This document shows, in pieces, positions 8,390 through 17,397 of a DNA stretch of 34,485 nucleotides. Position 1 is the stretch's first letter. Every line of letters begins with the position of its first letter. This DNA comes from Muribaculaceae bacterium (GTDB lineage: Bacteria; Bacteroidota; Bacteroidia; Bacteroidales; Muribaculaceae): contig JAMPGA010000008.1 in NCBI GenBank assembly GCA_023664185.1, positions 1-34,485 of the forward strand, written 5' to 3'. Below the pieces are notes generated by a model. It was not told the origin of the DNA. It ran no database searches and saw only the letters and a program-made list of their open reading frames with translations. Position numbers and translations under genes: made by a program.

Positions 8390-8561
8390 ACAAAACCTGC
8401 GCTCCCGTCTCAACAAGAGCCTCCTGCACGCCCACGAGAAAATGCTGCGTGACAAAGCCCTGCACGACGATACAGTGATATACTGCAACCGCCAGGGCGA
8501 CCCCATCATCGTGCCCGCTCAGCAGGCTCTCGATAACTTCAGACTCCGTTTCCCCGCCTGA
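8373..8561 (+). CDS. Small protein overlapping the zeta-like gene; candidate antitoxin
   Basis: A 62-residue protein starting MSPKDKQNL, whose ATG lies inside the 3' end of the zeta-like gene. The first half is basic and probably helical, the second half a beta-like IYCNRQGDPIIVPAQQA. The general shape, a helical start and a C-terminal hydrophobic strand followed by VPA, resembles small partners found beside COG4185 kinases, as I recall them; I cannot confirm this by alignment. A TTG start three codons upstream is possible. It ends 15 bp before the metK promoter. Confidence 0.7.
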   Translation: MSPKDKQNLRSRLNKSLLHAHEKMLRDKALHDDTVIYCNRQGDPIIVPAQQALDNFRLRFPA

Positions 8562-8575
8562 CCACATCAGATACA

Positions 8576-8607
8576 TTTGGTTTTCTTGTCGAAAAGTCGT
8601 AACTTTG
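8576..8607 (+). promoter_or_regulatory. Consensus promoter of metK
   Basis: TTTG (8576-8579), exactly 20 bp, then TAACTTTG (8600-8607). Transcription would start near 8614, leaving a leader of about 58 nt before the metK ATG. That is too short for a known SAM riboswitch, and no such fold is visible. Confidence 0.8.
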
Positions 8608-8671
8608 CACCGATTTTTCAACAAAAGTGGACAAATTTGGCTGCTTGCAACCACTTCAAAAAATGCTAAAA

Positions 8672-9997
8672 ATGAAGACTTACCTTTTCACTTCGGAGTC
8701 AGTCTCCGAGGGCCATCCCGACAAGGTGGCCGACCAGATTTCAGACGCTGTCCTCGACGAATTTCTTGCTCGCGACCCACAGAGCAAAGTGGCTTGCGAA
8801 ACACTCGTGACAACCGGACAGGTAATCCTCGCAGGCGAAGTCAAGAGCAACGCCTACATTGACCTTATGGACGTAACGCGCGAGGTAATCAAAAACATAG
8901 GTTACGACCGCTCCGAGCTCAAATTTGACGGCGAGGCTTGCGGTGTCTTCTCAGCCCTTCACGAACAGAGCGCCGACATAAACCGCGGCGTGGAGCGCGA
9001 GGAGGCCGAAAACCAGGGTGCCGGCGACCAGGGCATGATGTTTGGATATGCCTGCGACGAGACCCCCGACTTTATGCCCCTCACTCTCGACCTCTCGCAT
9101 CGCCTGCTCATAGAGCTTGCTGCCATACGCCGCGAAGGAAAAGAGATGACCTATGAAGTAGACGGCAAACGACGCACATATCTGCGCCCCGACTCAAAGA
9201 GCCAGGTCACTGTGGAATATGACGCCGATGGCCGCCCCCTCAGAGTCGACACCATCGTAATCTCCACTCAGCACGACGAGTTTATCCTCCCCACCGACTC
9301 CACTCCCCAGGCCCAGGCTAAAGCTGACAGCGAGATGCAGCGCATCATCACCGACGATATCCGCCGCGTGCTCATTCCCCGAGTCAAGGCACAGCTCCCC
9401 AAGGAGGTGGCAAGCCTCATAGACGGCTACAAGCTGCTCGTGAATCCCACAGGCAAATTTGTCATCGGAGGCCCTCATGGCGACACCGGACTCACCGGCC
9501 GCAAGATCATTGTAGATACCTACGGAGGCCGCGGAGCCCACGGCGGAGGCGCATTCTCAGGCAAAGATCCCTCGAAAGTCGACCGCTCGGCAGCCTATGC
9601 CGCACGCCACATAGCCAAAAATCTTGTGGCCGCAGGTGTGGCTCGCGAAGTGCTCGTACAAGTAGCCTACGCCATAGGCAAAGCCGAACCTGTGAGCCTA
9701 TGCATAGACACACGCGGCACCGCCAAAGTCCCCTTCACCGACACCGAGATAGCCGACAAAGTGCTGGCAATGCCCTGCTTCAACATGACACCCTATGCAA
9801 TAGAGCAGCGCCTCAAACTGCGCAACCCCATCTACCGCGAGACAGCCAGCTACGGCCACATGGGTCGTCAGCCTCGCGTGGTGACCAAGCGCTTCCACTC
9901 CAAATACGAGCCCGAAGTGGTGCGCGAAGTCGAGCTCTTCACATGGGAGAAACTCGATGCCGTCCCCGCCGTCAAAGAAGCCTTCGGCATAAAATAA
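8672..9997 (+). CDS. metK: S-adenosylmethionine synthetase
   Basis: MetK makes S-adenosylmethionine from methionine and ATP. The 441-residue product starts [18 protein letters not shown], with His15 and Asp17 of the active site; [12 protein letters not shown] (methionine/ATP loop), [14 protein letters not shown] and [22 protein letters not shown] segments are all present. It is longer than the 384-residue E. coli enzyme, as usual in Bacteroidota, owing to insertions in the middle (around residues 150-200). The start is the ATG directly before KTYLF; an ATG 9 bp upstream is possible, while the longer open frame to 8627 would begin at the transcript end. A consensus promoter precedes it. Confidence 0.97.
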   Translation: MKTYLFTSESVSEGHPDKVADQISDAVLDEFLARDPQSKVACETLVTTGQVILAGEVKSNAYIDLMDVTREVIKNIGYDRSELKFDGEACGVFSALHEQSADINRGVEREEAENQGAGDQGMMFGYACDETPDFMPLTLDLSHRLLIELAAIRREGKEMTYEVDGKRRTYLRPDSKSQVTVEYDADGRPLRVDTIVISTQHDEFILPTDSTPQAQAKADSEMQRIITDDIRRVLIPRVKAQLPKEVASLIDGYKLLVNPTGKFVIGGPHGDTGLTGRKIIVDTYGGRGAHGGGAFSGKDPSKVDRSAAYAARHIAKNLVAAGVAREVLVQVAYAIGKAEPVSLCIDTRGTAKVPFTDTEIADKVLAMPCFNMTPYAIEQRLKLRNPIYRETASYGHMGRQPRVVTKRFHSKYEPEVVREVELFTWEKLDAVPAVKEAFGIK

Positions 9998-10085
9998 ACA
10001 GAGAGGGAATTAGCCCCTGTAGAGGCGCGACAAAATAGCCCAGGAGCTCACCCCTAGTAATTAGGCAATTACCTAAAATTTCAGC

Positions 10086-10137
10086 CCCGTAGGGGTCGTG
10101 GAAAAACAGCGACCGTGCTTTCCACGACCCCTACGGG
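10086..10137. repeat. Perfect 19-bp inverted repeat
   Basis: The arms 10086-10104 and 10119-10137 are perfectly complementary around a 14-nt loop. The sequence is GC-rich and carries CCCCGTAGGGGTCG, itself a small palindrome. About 70 bp earlier CCCCTGTAGAGGCGCG (near 10013-10029) has a related form. There is no T run on either side, so it looks more like an interspersed palindromic repeat than a simple terminator. Confidence 0.8.
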
Positions 10138-10518
10138 TGCTTCAGATTATGGACAAAAAAGACTTGCGAAACCTTAAAAACATTATTAAATTTGCAAGGA
10201 AATTAAAAAAAATGAAATCAGAAGATCTATCCTACATCAAATGAATCAATCAGATCCACTCATTCAAAAATAATTCACGAATGAATGAATAGAGACAATT
10301 CTACAATACCCCCTCATTAGGCAGATTACGAAGGTTGTCAGAAAAGAGAATTATCATTCTGCATTTCTATCTCACTATCTAAATCCAAATGGCAACCACT
10401 CACTTGGTAATAACTTTCTTAAGCGGTTCATGCAATTGGTGGCTATTCGCTCTATTGAGCAGGGAAAAGGTGTTAATGCCTGTGTCAAGGTGAGAGGTGG
10501 ATAAATTCACGCTTGCCC

Positions 10519-10566
10519 AACCTCGCAGTCCCAATGGCAATGCGTTGCCATTGGGACTGCGAGGTT
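10519..10566. repeat. Perfect 22-bp inverted repeat with TGCG loop
   Basis: Arms 10519-10540 and 10545-10566 pair without mismatch around a 4-nt loop, giving an extremely stable hairpin 54 bp beyond the upp stop. No T tract follows on the minus strand, so if it ends upp transcription it is not a canonical intrinsic terminator. A REP-like repeat is an alternative. Confidence 0.85.
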
Positions 10567-10620
10567 CTGCCCCCACATATCGGGACATTGCACCAAGGTG
10601 TGGGAGCCAGCCTTATATCA

Positions 10621-11274
10621 TCACTCCTTCACTCCGTATGCCAGGTCGCCGGCGTCGCCGAGGCCGGGCACTATATAGGAGTGGGCATTTATCTCGCTAT
10701 CTATGGCGCCGATCCACACTGTGGTCTTATCCTCGGGGAAGGTGGAACGGATATAATCTACGGCCTTCTGTGAGGCTATGATCGAAGCCACATGCACGTG
10801 TGCCGGTTCGCCCTTGGTGAGCAGTGCTCTGTAGCACAGCTCCATGCTCGAGCCGGTGGCCAGCATCGGGTCGGCTATAATGAGGGTCTTGCCTTCGATT
10901 TTAGGCGAGGCTATATACTCGATGAAGACATCGAAGTTCTCTTTCTCGCGATACTTGCGATAGGCCGACACAAACGCATTCTGGGCATGGTCGAAATACT
11001 CCAGAAAGCCCTGGTGGAAAGGTATGCCGGCACGGAAGATTGTGGCCAGCACCACCTGTTCGTCTATCACGTCGCACACGGCCGGAGCCAGGGGTGTGTC
11101 GATGGTCTTCTTTCCGAAGTTGAGGCGTTTGGATATTTCATAGGCCATAATCTCGCCTATGCGCTGCAGATTGCGGCGAAATCTCATCATGTCTTTCTGC
11201 ACTGTCACATCGCGCAGCTCACACATGTACTGACTCACCAGCGAAGGGGTCTCGGCAAAGTTGATTACTTCCAT
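10621..11274 (-). CDS. upp: Uracil phosphoribosyltransferase
   Basis: Upp salvages uracil to UMP using PRPP. The 217-residue product has the PRPP loop ADPMLATGSSM (about 134-144), FRAGIPFHQG (80-89) and the uracil-binding C-terminal end YIVPGLGDAGD. It is near the usual family length of about 210. It is the last gene of the minus-strand run ybaK-aroC-rSAM-upp and starts one base after the stop of the radical SAM gene. No uracil permease is adjacent. Confidence 0.96.
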   Translation of the reverse strand: MEVINFAETPSLVSQYMCELRDVTVQKDMMRFRRNLQRIGEIMAYEISKRLNFGKKTIDTPLAPAVCDVIDEQVVLATIFRAGIPFHQGFLEYFDHAQNAFVSAYRKYREKENFDVFIEYIASPKIEGKTLIIADPMLATGSSMELCYRALLTKGEPAHVHVASIIASQKAVDYIRSTFPEDKTTVWIGAIDSEINAHSYIVPGLGDAGDLAYGVKE

Positions 11275-11275
11275 A

Positions 11276-12169
11276 TTATATTGATTTATCGGTTTTCTCT
11301 AATTCTTTTTCAACAAGTCGGGTGAACTGATAGTTTTTCAGGCCCCATTTCGGAGCTATCAGGAGCTCCGGGGGCGCCTGCGACACAAACCGCTCAATGG
11401 CAATATCGCGGCGCAGACGTTTCACTACCTGGGCGCAAAACCGTGCATACTCCTCGGCTTCGGGCATCCACAGGTCAAGTTCACCGGACATGGAGGCCAA
11501 CGGGGTGGAGCGCAATATCTGCAACTGGTGTATCTTCACCACATCCACAGGGAGCCGGTTCACAGCATCTATCGTGGCGAGCATCATGTCGGTGGTCTCG
11601 CCGGGAAGACCCATTATCAGATGGAGCCCCACGGGAATGCCGCGCTGGGCAGTGCGCCTGACAGCATCGGCAGTATCGCCCCATGTGTGGCATCGGTTTA
11701 CCAGGCGCAGGGTGGCATCGTGGCTCGACTCGGCGCCATATTCCATCATCACCCACGGCAGTTCGACTTTAAGGCGGGTAAGCAGCGAGTCTGAGGCGCA
11801 ATCGGGGCGCGTGCCTATTATCACGCCATCCACATCCTCCGCGCTGCATGCCTCACGATACATAGCCATAAGGGCGTCCTCATCATTGTTGTGCGTGTTT
11901 GTATAAGCCTGAAAATATGCCAGATAGTGCATATCGGGATACTTTCGTCCGAAAAAGTGGCGACCACGTTGCAGCTGCTCGGCAACGCTCTCCATCGCAG
12001 AGCAGTAAGAGGGATTGAACGATTGATTGTTGCAATAAATGCATCCGCCTCTCCCCTTCGTGCCATCGCGATTGGGGCAGCTGAAACCGGCATTTACAGC
12101 CAGCTTCTGCATCTTGCTCCGGAAGTGAGCGGCAAGAAAATCCGAATAGTCCCTCCAGTATCTGCTCAT
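11276..12169 (-). CDS. TIGR01212-type radical SAM protein (YhcC-like)
   Basis: A 297-residue radical SAM protein. The iron-sulfur cluster motif is [16 protein letters not shown] (Cys-X11-Cys-X2-Cys), preceded by KLAVNAGFS, and followed by [20 protein letters not shown] and LIMGLPGET, all characteristic of the YhcC/TIGR01212 family, whose substrate is unknown. It lies close to the Elp3-like radical SAM proteins. The start [12 protein letters not shown] is chosen because its ATG overlaps the aroC stop (ATGA); the frame continues 30 codons upstream only inside aroC. The C-terminal part, from about residue 230, holds no named motif. Confidence 0.88.
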   Translation of the reverse strand: MSRYWRDYSDFLAAHFRSKMQKLAVNAGFSCPNRDGTKGRGGCIYCNNQSFNPSYCSAMESVAEQLQRGRHFFGRKYPDMHYLAYFQAYTNTHNNDEDALMAMYREACSAEDVDGVIIGTRPDCASDSLLTRLKVELPWVMMEYGAESSHDATLRLVNRCHTWGDTADAVRRTAQRGIPVGLHLIMGLPGETTDMMLATIDAVNRLPVDVVKIHQLQILRSTPLASMSGELDLWMPEAEEYARFCAQVVKRLRRDIAIERFVSQAPPELLIAPKWGLKNYQFTRLVEKELEKTDKSI

Positions 12170-13242
12170 ATCCTGGCACAGCGATTCATAAGCACTGCAT
12201 CGAAAATAGTCATTGCGGCCATGGCTTCCACTATGGGCACAGCCCGGGGCACAACACACGGATCGTGACGTCCGCGGGCTTTGAGTGTCACCTCGCGGCC
12301 TTCACTGTCAATGGTCTCTACATCTCTGAGCAGTGTTGCCACAGGCTTGAAAGCCACTCGCATGTATATATCCTGACCGTTGGAGATGCCCCCCTGGATA
12401 CCGCCGGAATGGTTGCTATATGTCGTGGCCGGGGAGGCTGTACCTGGTACAAACTTGTCCATCACCTGCGAGCCCCTCATCGAGGCTTCCTCAAACCCCA
12501 TGCCGTAGTCAAACCCTTTGGCGGCGTTTATACTCATCATGGCTGCTGCGAGGTTGGCTCCGAGCTTTGAGGCCACGGGGTCGCCCAGACCTACGGGAAC
12601 TCCACGCACCACACACGTCACCACACCACCTATAGTGTCGCCCTGGCGCTTCACATCGAGAATAAGCTGCTCCATCTCGCCAGCCTTCAAGGGGTCGGGA
12701 CATCTCACCACATTGCTTTCAGTAAGCCCGAGGTCAAGCTGCCTATAGTCGCTCTCAACCACTATGAATCCAACCTGCGAGGTATAGGCCTGTATACTTA
12801 TCCCCATTCTCTCCAAAGCCTGGCGAGCAAAAGCGCCGGCCACTACACGGCAGGCGGTCTCGCGGGCGCTTGAGCGTCCACCGCCACGAGCGTCGCGCAG
12901 CCCGTATTTGGCTGTGTAGGTATAATCGGCATGCGATGGGCGGAAAGCTTCGGCCATCTGCGTATAGTCGGCCGAACGCTGATTCTGGTTCTTGATAATA
13001 AACCCTATGGGGGTGCCGGTGGTGACTCCGTCGAGCAGACCCGACAGTATCTCCACTCGGTCGCTCTCACTGCGCGCGGTGGTCACGGCCGACTGTCCCG
13101 GGCGCCGACGATCCAGTTGACGCTGCACAGCCTCAAGGTCGATGGACACTCCGGCCGGCATCCCGTCTATCACACCCCCGATGGCCGGTCCGTGCGACTC
13201 GCCGAAGTCGGTCAACCTGAATATTGTTCCAAACGTATTCAT
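12166..13242 (-). CDS. aroC: Chorismate synthase
   Basis: AroC performs the last step of the shikimate pathway, converting EPSP to chorismate with reduced FMN. The 358-residue protein shows the family signatures [11 protein letters not shown] (residues 13-23), [23 protein letters not shown] with the conserved basic residues, and the C-terminal [18 protein letters not shown]. Length is normal. It starts 4 bp after ybaK and overlaps the radical SAM gene by 4 bp. No other aromatic amino acid gene is in the window. Confidence 0.97.
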   Translation of the reverse strand: MNTFGTIFRLTDFGESHGPAIGGVIDGMPAGVSIDLEAVQRQLDRRRPGQSAVTTARSESDRVEILSGLLDGVTTGTPIGFIIKNQNQRSADYTQMAEAFRPSHADYTYTAKYGLRDARGGGRSSARETACRVVAGAFARQALERMGISIQAYTSQVGFIVVESDYRQLDLGLTESNVVRCPDPLKAGEMEQLILDVKRQGDTIGGVVTCVVRGVPVGLGDPVASKLGANLAAAMMSINAAKGFDYGMGFEEASMRGSQVMDKFVPGTASPATTYSNHSGGIQGGISNGQDIYMRVAFKPVATLLRDVETIDSEGREVTLKARGRHDPCVVPRAVPIVEAMAAMTIFDAVLMNRCARI

Positions 13243-13246
13243 TGTT

Positions 13247-13735
13247 TCATTCGGCAGTCTTTACGATATCGGCCACAGAAGCACCGACAAATGATATCAG
13301 ATCCTGCGGGGCCACCTTGAACTGCAGTCCGCGCTGCCCGGCCGAAACGTAGATATAGGGAAAATCCAGAGCTGTGGAATGGAAAAATGTCGGGAAAGGC
13401 TTCTTCATGCCCACAGGCGAGCAGCCGCCCCGTATATATCCAGTCAGCCCCAACAATTCCTTCATGGGTATCAGATCGGCCTTCTTGGCTCCGGCCACGC
13501 GGGCGGCTTTCTTGAGGTCTATCTCACAGTTGCCGGGCACTACACAGACGAAATATCCGGCCTTCTCGCCATGGAGCACAAGGGTCTTGAACACCATATT
13601 GATATCCTCGCCGAGAGCCTCGGCCACATGATCGGCCGCAAGATTGTCAGGGTCAACCGCGTAGGGTATCAGCTCATAGTGCACACCGGCTCTGTCAAGA
13701 AGCCTTGCAGCATTGGTCTTGTTGACTTTCTCCAT
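13247..13735 (-). CDS. ybaK: Cys-tRNA(Pro)/Cys-tRNA(Cys) deacylase YbaK
   Basis: A 162-residue YbaK-type trans-editing deacylase that hydrolyses mischarged Cys-tRNA(Pro). Visible marks are [15 protein letters not shown] at the N terminus, MVFKTLVL with the conserved Lys in the binding pocket, [14 protein letters not shown] (about 98-111) and a C-terminal [10 protein letters not shown]. The gene leads the operon ybaK-aroC-rSAM-upp and is preceded by a near-perfect promoter 20 bp upstream of its ATG, so the leader is very short. Confidence 0.94.
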   Translation of the reverse strand: MEKVNKTNAARLLDRAGVHYELIPYAVDPDNLAADHVAEALGEDINMVFKTLVLHGEKAGYFVCVVPGNCEIDLKKAARVAGAKKADLIPMKELLGLTGYIRGGCSPVGMKKPFPTFFHSTALDFPYIYVSAGQRGLQFKVAPQDLISFVGASVADIVKTAE

Positions 13736-13755
13736 ATCTCAACTTTGTTTTCCCA

Positions 13756-13787
13756 CAAAATTATCAATTCTCCGTCTAAAAAACAAA
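13756..13787 (-). promoter_or_regulatory. Consensus promoter of the ybaK operon
   Basis: On the minus strand TTTG (13784-13787) lies exactly 20 bp upstream of TAATTTTG (13756-13763). Its -33 box touches the base of the terminator hairpin for the lipoprotein operon. Confidence 0.8.
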
Positions 13788-13822
13788 TCTGTGGAAAGCA
13801 ATCGGATTGCTCCCCACAGATT
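13786..13822 (-). terminator. Terminator of the lipoprotein operon
   Basis: A 9-bp stem (13786-13794 with 13814-13822) continues through a small internal loop into a further 6-bp stem (13797-13802 with 13806-13811). On the minus strand it is followed by TTGTTTTTTAG. It lies 25 bp after the stop of the last lipoprotein gene and overlaps the next promoter. Confidence 0.8.
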
Positions 13823-13846
13823 GTGCAAAAAATTAGATAACCTTTA

Positions 13847-16048
13847 TCAATAAACAAGTTTGAGGTCGTCGATCCACATGGTCGAACCGTTGCCGCCACA
13901 GAAGTAGTCGCCGCCCTTAGAGGCCGAGGCCGTACACATTATATATTTCACTGTGCCCGGATTGACATCGTTGATGGGGATTTCAAACTCCACCATGCCC
14001 TCGCCGGGAGTTTCGGTGAAAATCTTTTCGCCATAGGCTATGACGTTGGAGCCGTTCTTGTTGAAGAGTTGCGCCGTCTTGGTCTTCACCACAATCGGGA
14101 ACTCAGTCGAGGTAGAGGTATCGAGCATCTCGTCGGTGAGAAGAGCTATGTAGATGATACCTGTATCCATATCCCCCTTCACATACTCGGGAGCTTTGGA
14201 ATCAGTATAATCGATTGCCTTGGGTTTATACTTGACATATCCCTTGAGGGCTCTGGGCTTGTATTCCCACGGGCGTCCCCATCCCAGCACACCGTCGGTG
14301 CCTTCGGTAGCAAGATATTTGCCTATAAAGACGTTACCGGCTGCAAACTTACCTATGCCCAAGAATCCTACGAACTGCGATGCGAGTTTCACGGAATAGT
14401 TGCCTGAGTGCTTCACACTACTGTCGGGGGTGGTGACATTCTTGTTCATGGTGGCTGATCCAGTGTTGCCGCTGTCCCAGAACATATCATTGCCGGCTGA
14501 GTAGAGCATATAGGGGCTTGAAGAAGTATCCCAGTCCTCAAACCCGCAGTTGGGCAGCTGCACTGACTTGGTCTCGAAGGTCAACACCGGTGAAGTGTAG
14601 TCGTCGGCCACGGCGCGATACTCATAAGTATTACCCATGGCGAGGCCGGTGACTGTAGCGGTCATAATGCCGTCGACAGCCGTAGCCTCAACGAAAGTCC
14701 AGTCCTCAAAGGAGCGGGCACCGCCGGCCACTCTCACCTCAAATCCGAGCTTCGTGTGTGCGGAGGCATCCTTCACAGAGGCTGTCAGTGTGGCTGAGTC
14801 GTAGGTTACGGTGGCTTCGTTGACAGCGTTGGGCACTACGGGCAGATCGTTGAGCGAAAGGCTGTAGACAGCCTGCGACGTCTCCCCTGCGGCATCGGTG
14901 GCCGAGACGGTCATCTGATATTCACCCTTGCCAAGCGGTGCAAAGAACTCTGCGCTCATTATAATGCGCATGTTGGTGATATCGGTTGAGCCTTCGTTCT
15001 GGCTGAAGGTCTGGAATGTGAGCCCTTTGGCTGCCAGTTCTGTCACATGCTGTGGCTGCATTCCTATCAGCTCGTAGTCCACCTGCAGACCCACTGCTGT
15101 GAGCAGCGAGCCTGAAACCTCGACCTTAGTTATAGCCGATGAGCCGGTAATGTTGATGGACTGCTGAGGCACAGTGCCGGGAGCTGCCGAGACGGGAACC
15201 GACATGTCGAAACCCGAGCCCTGGATGTCGGGGGCAAGCGCTATGAGCACCTCTTTGTCAGTGCCCTCAACAGGTTCGGGCTCTACATCGATCGAGAAGT
15301 AAGCACCGCCTATCTCAACCTCGCCCGAGAGATTGTAGTTGATGTTGAAAACATACTCTGTGGTCTGAGCCAGGAACGGCTTGGCGCTCACACCGGGATC
15401 CTTATACTGACCCGATTTTGTAAATGCTTTGCCGGAGAGCTCCTTGCCGGAGAGGGTCCAGTTGAAGCCTTCGGTGCGCGAGTTGAGCATGTAATATCCC
15501 TTGTCGGTAGTCTCACCTTGGAATGTAAGCGAGTGTGAGCCATCAGTGATACCGTCGTTAAGCGATACGGTGAGGGTAAGGTCGGTGAGCACTTCCTTCA
15601 CACCGTCGCCATACTTCACGCTTACCACTGTGTTGCGTATGGGGCAAGTGAGCTCTACATTGGTCACATTGCCGCGGCTGATCTCAAAGGGCTGATATCC
15701 GCGATAGCGTTTCTTGTCCCACGATGCGGGCACTGAGTCGCCCACCCACGCCTCTACGGCATAGTGGCCCGACGACAGGGGCAGACCGGCGGCCGGGAAG
15801 CTGCCAAGACCGTCATACTTATAGAGAAGACCTTTCGAGGGGTCGGAAATCCAAATCAGCGCACTGTTGCAAAGCTCGGTCTGCTGCTCGGAGGTGAGCG
15901 AACGGCTCACCACCTTGACATCCGACATTATCGATGTCTCGAGCTTCATAGTGCCCTCACCCTCCCCAATCAGGTTCTCCTCGCGGCAGCCGGCCACCGA
16001 CGCTGCAAGCAGGAGGGCTGATGCTATATATAGAATTTGTGTTTTCAT
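13847..16048 (-). CDS. Surface lipoprotein, DUF4493-like with C-terminal PCMD domain
   Basis: A 733-residue exported lipoprotein. A signal peptide ends in a lipobox with Cys21 (SVAGC), followed by REEN; acidic residues right after the cysteine resemble the Bacteroidota signal for surface display. Residues about 30-250 match the general layout of DUF4493 proteins. The middle contains beta-sandwich-like repeats. From about residue 498 (LPNCGFEDWD) to the end (MWIDDLKLVY) it fits the PCMD putative carbohydrate metabolism domain known from B. thetaiotaomicron BT2081. It is the third gene of the operon; its ATG overlaps the preceding stop by one base. Ligand unknown; glycan binding is only a guess from the domain name. 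Confidence 0.82.
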   Translation of the reverse strand: MKTQILYIASALLLAASVAGCREENLIGEGEGTMKLETSIMSDVKVVSRSLTSEQQTELCNSALIWISDPSKGLLYKYDGLGSFPAAGLPLSSGHYAVEAWVGDSVPASWDKKRYRGYQPFEISRGNVTNVELTCPIRNTVVSVKYGDGVKEVLTDLTLTVSLNDGITDGSHSLTFQGETTDKGYYMLNSRTEGFNWTLSGKELSGKAFTKSGQYKDPGVSAKPFLAQTTEYVFNINYNLSGEVEIGGAYFSIDVEPEPVEGTDKEVLIALAPDIQGSGFDMSVPVSAAPGTVPQQSINITGSSAITKVEVSGSLLTAVGLQVDYELIGMQPQHVTELAAKGLTFQTFSQNEGSTDITNMRIIMSAEFFAPLGKGEYQMTVSATDAAGETSQAVYSLSLNDLPVVPNAVNEATVTYDSATLTASVKDASAHTKLGFEVRVAGGARSFEDWTFVEATAVDGIMTATVTGLAMGNTYEYRAVADDYTSPVLTFETKSVQLPNCGFEDWDTSSSPYMLYSAGNDMFWDSGNTGSATMNKNVTTPDSSVKHSGNYSVKLASQFVGFLGIGKFAAGNVFIGKYLATEGTDGVLGWGRPWEYKPRALKGYVKYKPKAIDYTDSKAPEYVKGDMDTGIIYIALLTDEMLDTSTSTEFPIVVKTKTAQLFNKNGSNVIAYGEKIFTETPGEGMVEFEIPINDVNPGTVKYIMCTASASKGGDYFCGGNGSTMWIDDLKLVY

Positions 16049-17382
16049 TAGAGTGTTGCGTCAAATTTGAGTTCAACAACCTTTGTTGTACCATCCTCCT
16101 CAATTACGGTGAGCTTGAAGATATGCTTGTAGACAGGAGGATTGTTGGTAGTACCCAGCTGCAGAAGCGGAATGAAGGGGGTGAGGTTGAAGCTTACAGA
16201 TGTATGACCCACCACGTCAGAGCCTACGGGGAAATTGAAGCCGTCAGGATTGCTGAGTTTTTCGGCCAGCTCATCGCTTTCGGGCTCGGCCAGGTCAAAG
16301 CTTGCACACAGACCCACACTCCGCAGGAAATCATCGGTGAGATAATCCGAGATAATATCCACCTTCAGGTTGGTCATGGGCTTCTTGGTCTGGATAGTCA
16401 GACTGTAATCGCCAAGTGTGATGGGATACCATACCGAGAAGTCGGGCATACTGGGACATACCACAGCGATCTCCTCATCGTCGGCGGGATCGTCGGGGGT
16501 AGGATCAACGGGATTGTCAGGATTGTCGGGCCACTCCTCATCGTCGGGGCGTCCGCCGGGATTCTGAGGATCCTCGGGAGTGACTATATTGCCGTTTTCA
16601 TCGCATTCCTCTATCTGTCCGCTCACGCTGATGCCTCCGTTGGGATCGACAAAGCCTGTCTCGTCGGGCATGGCCGGACCGTTTTTGAGCGAGAAGGTGA
16701 TGATATAATATTTACCTTTCTCCACATCGGTGAAGGCTTGTGTGCGGGTGATGGTCTGACCTTTCACTGTGCCGCTGAAAGTGGCCACCAGAGTAGTGCT
16801 ACCGCCGAGGGCTTCGAAGTAGCCCGAGCGGGTCTCGGTGCTGCTCCATGTCAGAGACCCCTCATCGTTGGCCACAACAGTCACCTTCGAGTCGGCGCTC
16901 ATATTGGCAGCGAGATCTTCGGCAAACTTCACATCAACCTTGATGGAAGCAAACACACAGGTCACGGTGCCGATTGCGGTGATCTCGTTGTTCTTGATGG
17001 TAAAGTCCTTCGAACCCTCAAACACCGGATTGCTCCATGCGGCCTTCTGGGGAGTGTGGCTGAGCACATTCACCGTATAGTCGCCCACGGGGAGGGTCAT
17101 CACCTCGGGCATCTCGGAGTATTTCCAGGAGCAGGCTTTACCGTCATACACAACCACTTCGCCGGTGCTCTTATCCGTTACGCTCACCAGATAGCCCGAA
17201 GTGTCGACACCGGCACGGCTGCCGGGCACCGAGTTCTGGTTTACATTGACGGCCATGCCGCCGAGATTCACTCCGCCGGTATTGGCGGCAAACTGCTGCG
17301 AACCGGGGGTCCAGTCGTCACATCCGGTGAAGACCATCATAGCCATCAGCACGGTGAGCAGCGAAAATATCTTGTTTTTCAT
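16048..17382 (-). CDS. Surface lipoprotein, DUF4493-like
   Basis: A 444-residue lipoprotein with lipobox Cys21 (VFTGC) followed by DDW, again an acidic surface-export-type start. Residues about 35-255 form a DUF4493-like domain (GYLVSVTDKSTGEVV, MTLPVGDYTVNV). A strongly acidic Pro/Asp linker at about 268-304, with DNP, DPTP and DDPADDEE units, joins it to a C-terminal beta-rich domain of about 140 residues. Unlike its neighbours it has no PCMD domain. It lies 15 bp after the first lipoprotein gene and overlaps the next by one base. The function is unknown. Confidence 0.8.
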   Translation of the reverse strand: MKNKIFSLLTVLMAMMVFTGCDDWTPGSQQFAANTGGVNLGGMAVNVNQNSVPGSRAGVDTSGYLVSVTDKSTGEVVVYDGKACSWKYSEMPEVMTLPVGDYTVNVLSHTPQKAAWSNPVFEGSKDFTIKNNEITAIGTVTCVFASIKVDVKFAEDLAANMSADSKVTVVANDEGSLTWSSTETRSGYFEALGGSTTLVATFSGTVKGQTITRTQAFTDVEKGKYYIITFSLKNGPAMPDETGFVDPNGGISVSGQIEECDENGNIVTPEDPQNPGGRPDDEEWPDNPDNPVDPTPDDPADDEEIAVVCPSMPDFSVWYPITLGDYSLTIQTKKPMTNLKVDIISDYLTDDFLRSVGLCASFDLAEPESDELAEKLSNPDGFNFPVGSDVVGHTSVSFNLTPFIPLLQLGTTNNPPVYKHIFKLTVIEEDGTTKVVELKFDATL

Positions 17383-17397
17383 CTTTTTTCGCTCGGT

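Larger units (their letters stand above)
9998..10620. other. Gene-free 623-bp region with palindromes
   Basis: This stretch separates convergent metK and upp. It contains GC-rich palindromes at 10086-10137 and 10519-10566 (listed separately), a smaller GTAATT/AATTAC hairpin at 10057-10072, and an AT-rich middle part (about 10140-10500) with no convincing gene. A 62-codon frame at 10400-10588 (minus) runs through one palindrome and is not accepted as a gene. No clear T-tract terminator for metK was found. Confidence 0.6.

Noticed and set aside
8608..8671. SAM riboswitch in the metK leader
   Set aside because: Only about 58 nt lie between the predicted transcript start and the ATG, with no recognisable multi-helix fold.
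10400..10588. 62-codon frame on the minus strand between metK and upp
   Set aside because: Its N-terminal third is the 22-bp palindrome, so the frame is forced by the repeat. No promoter or homology recognised.
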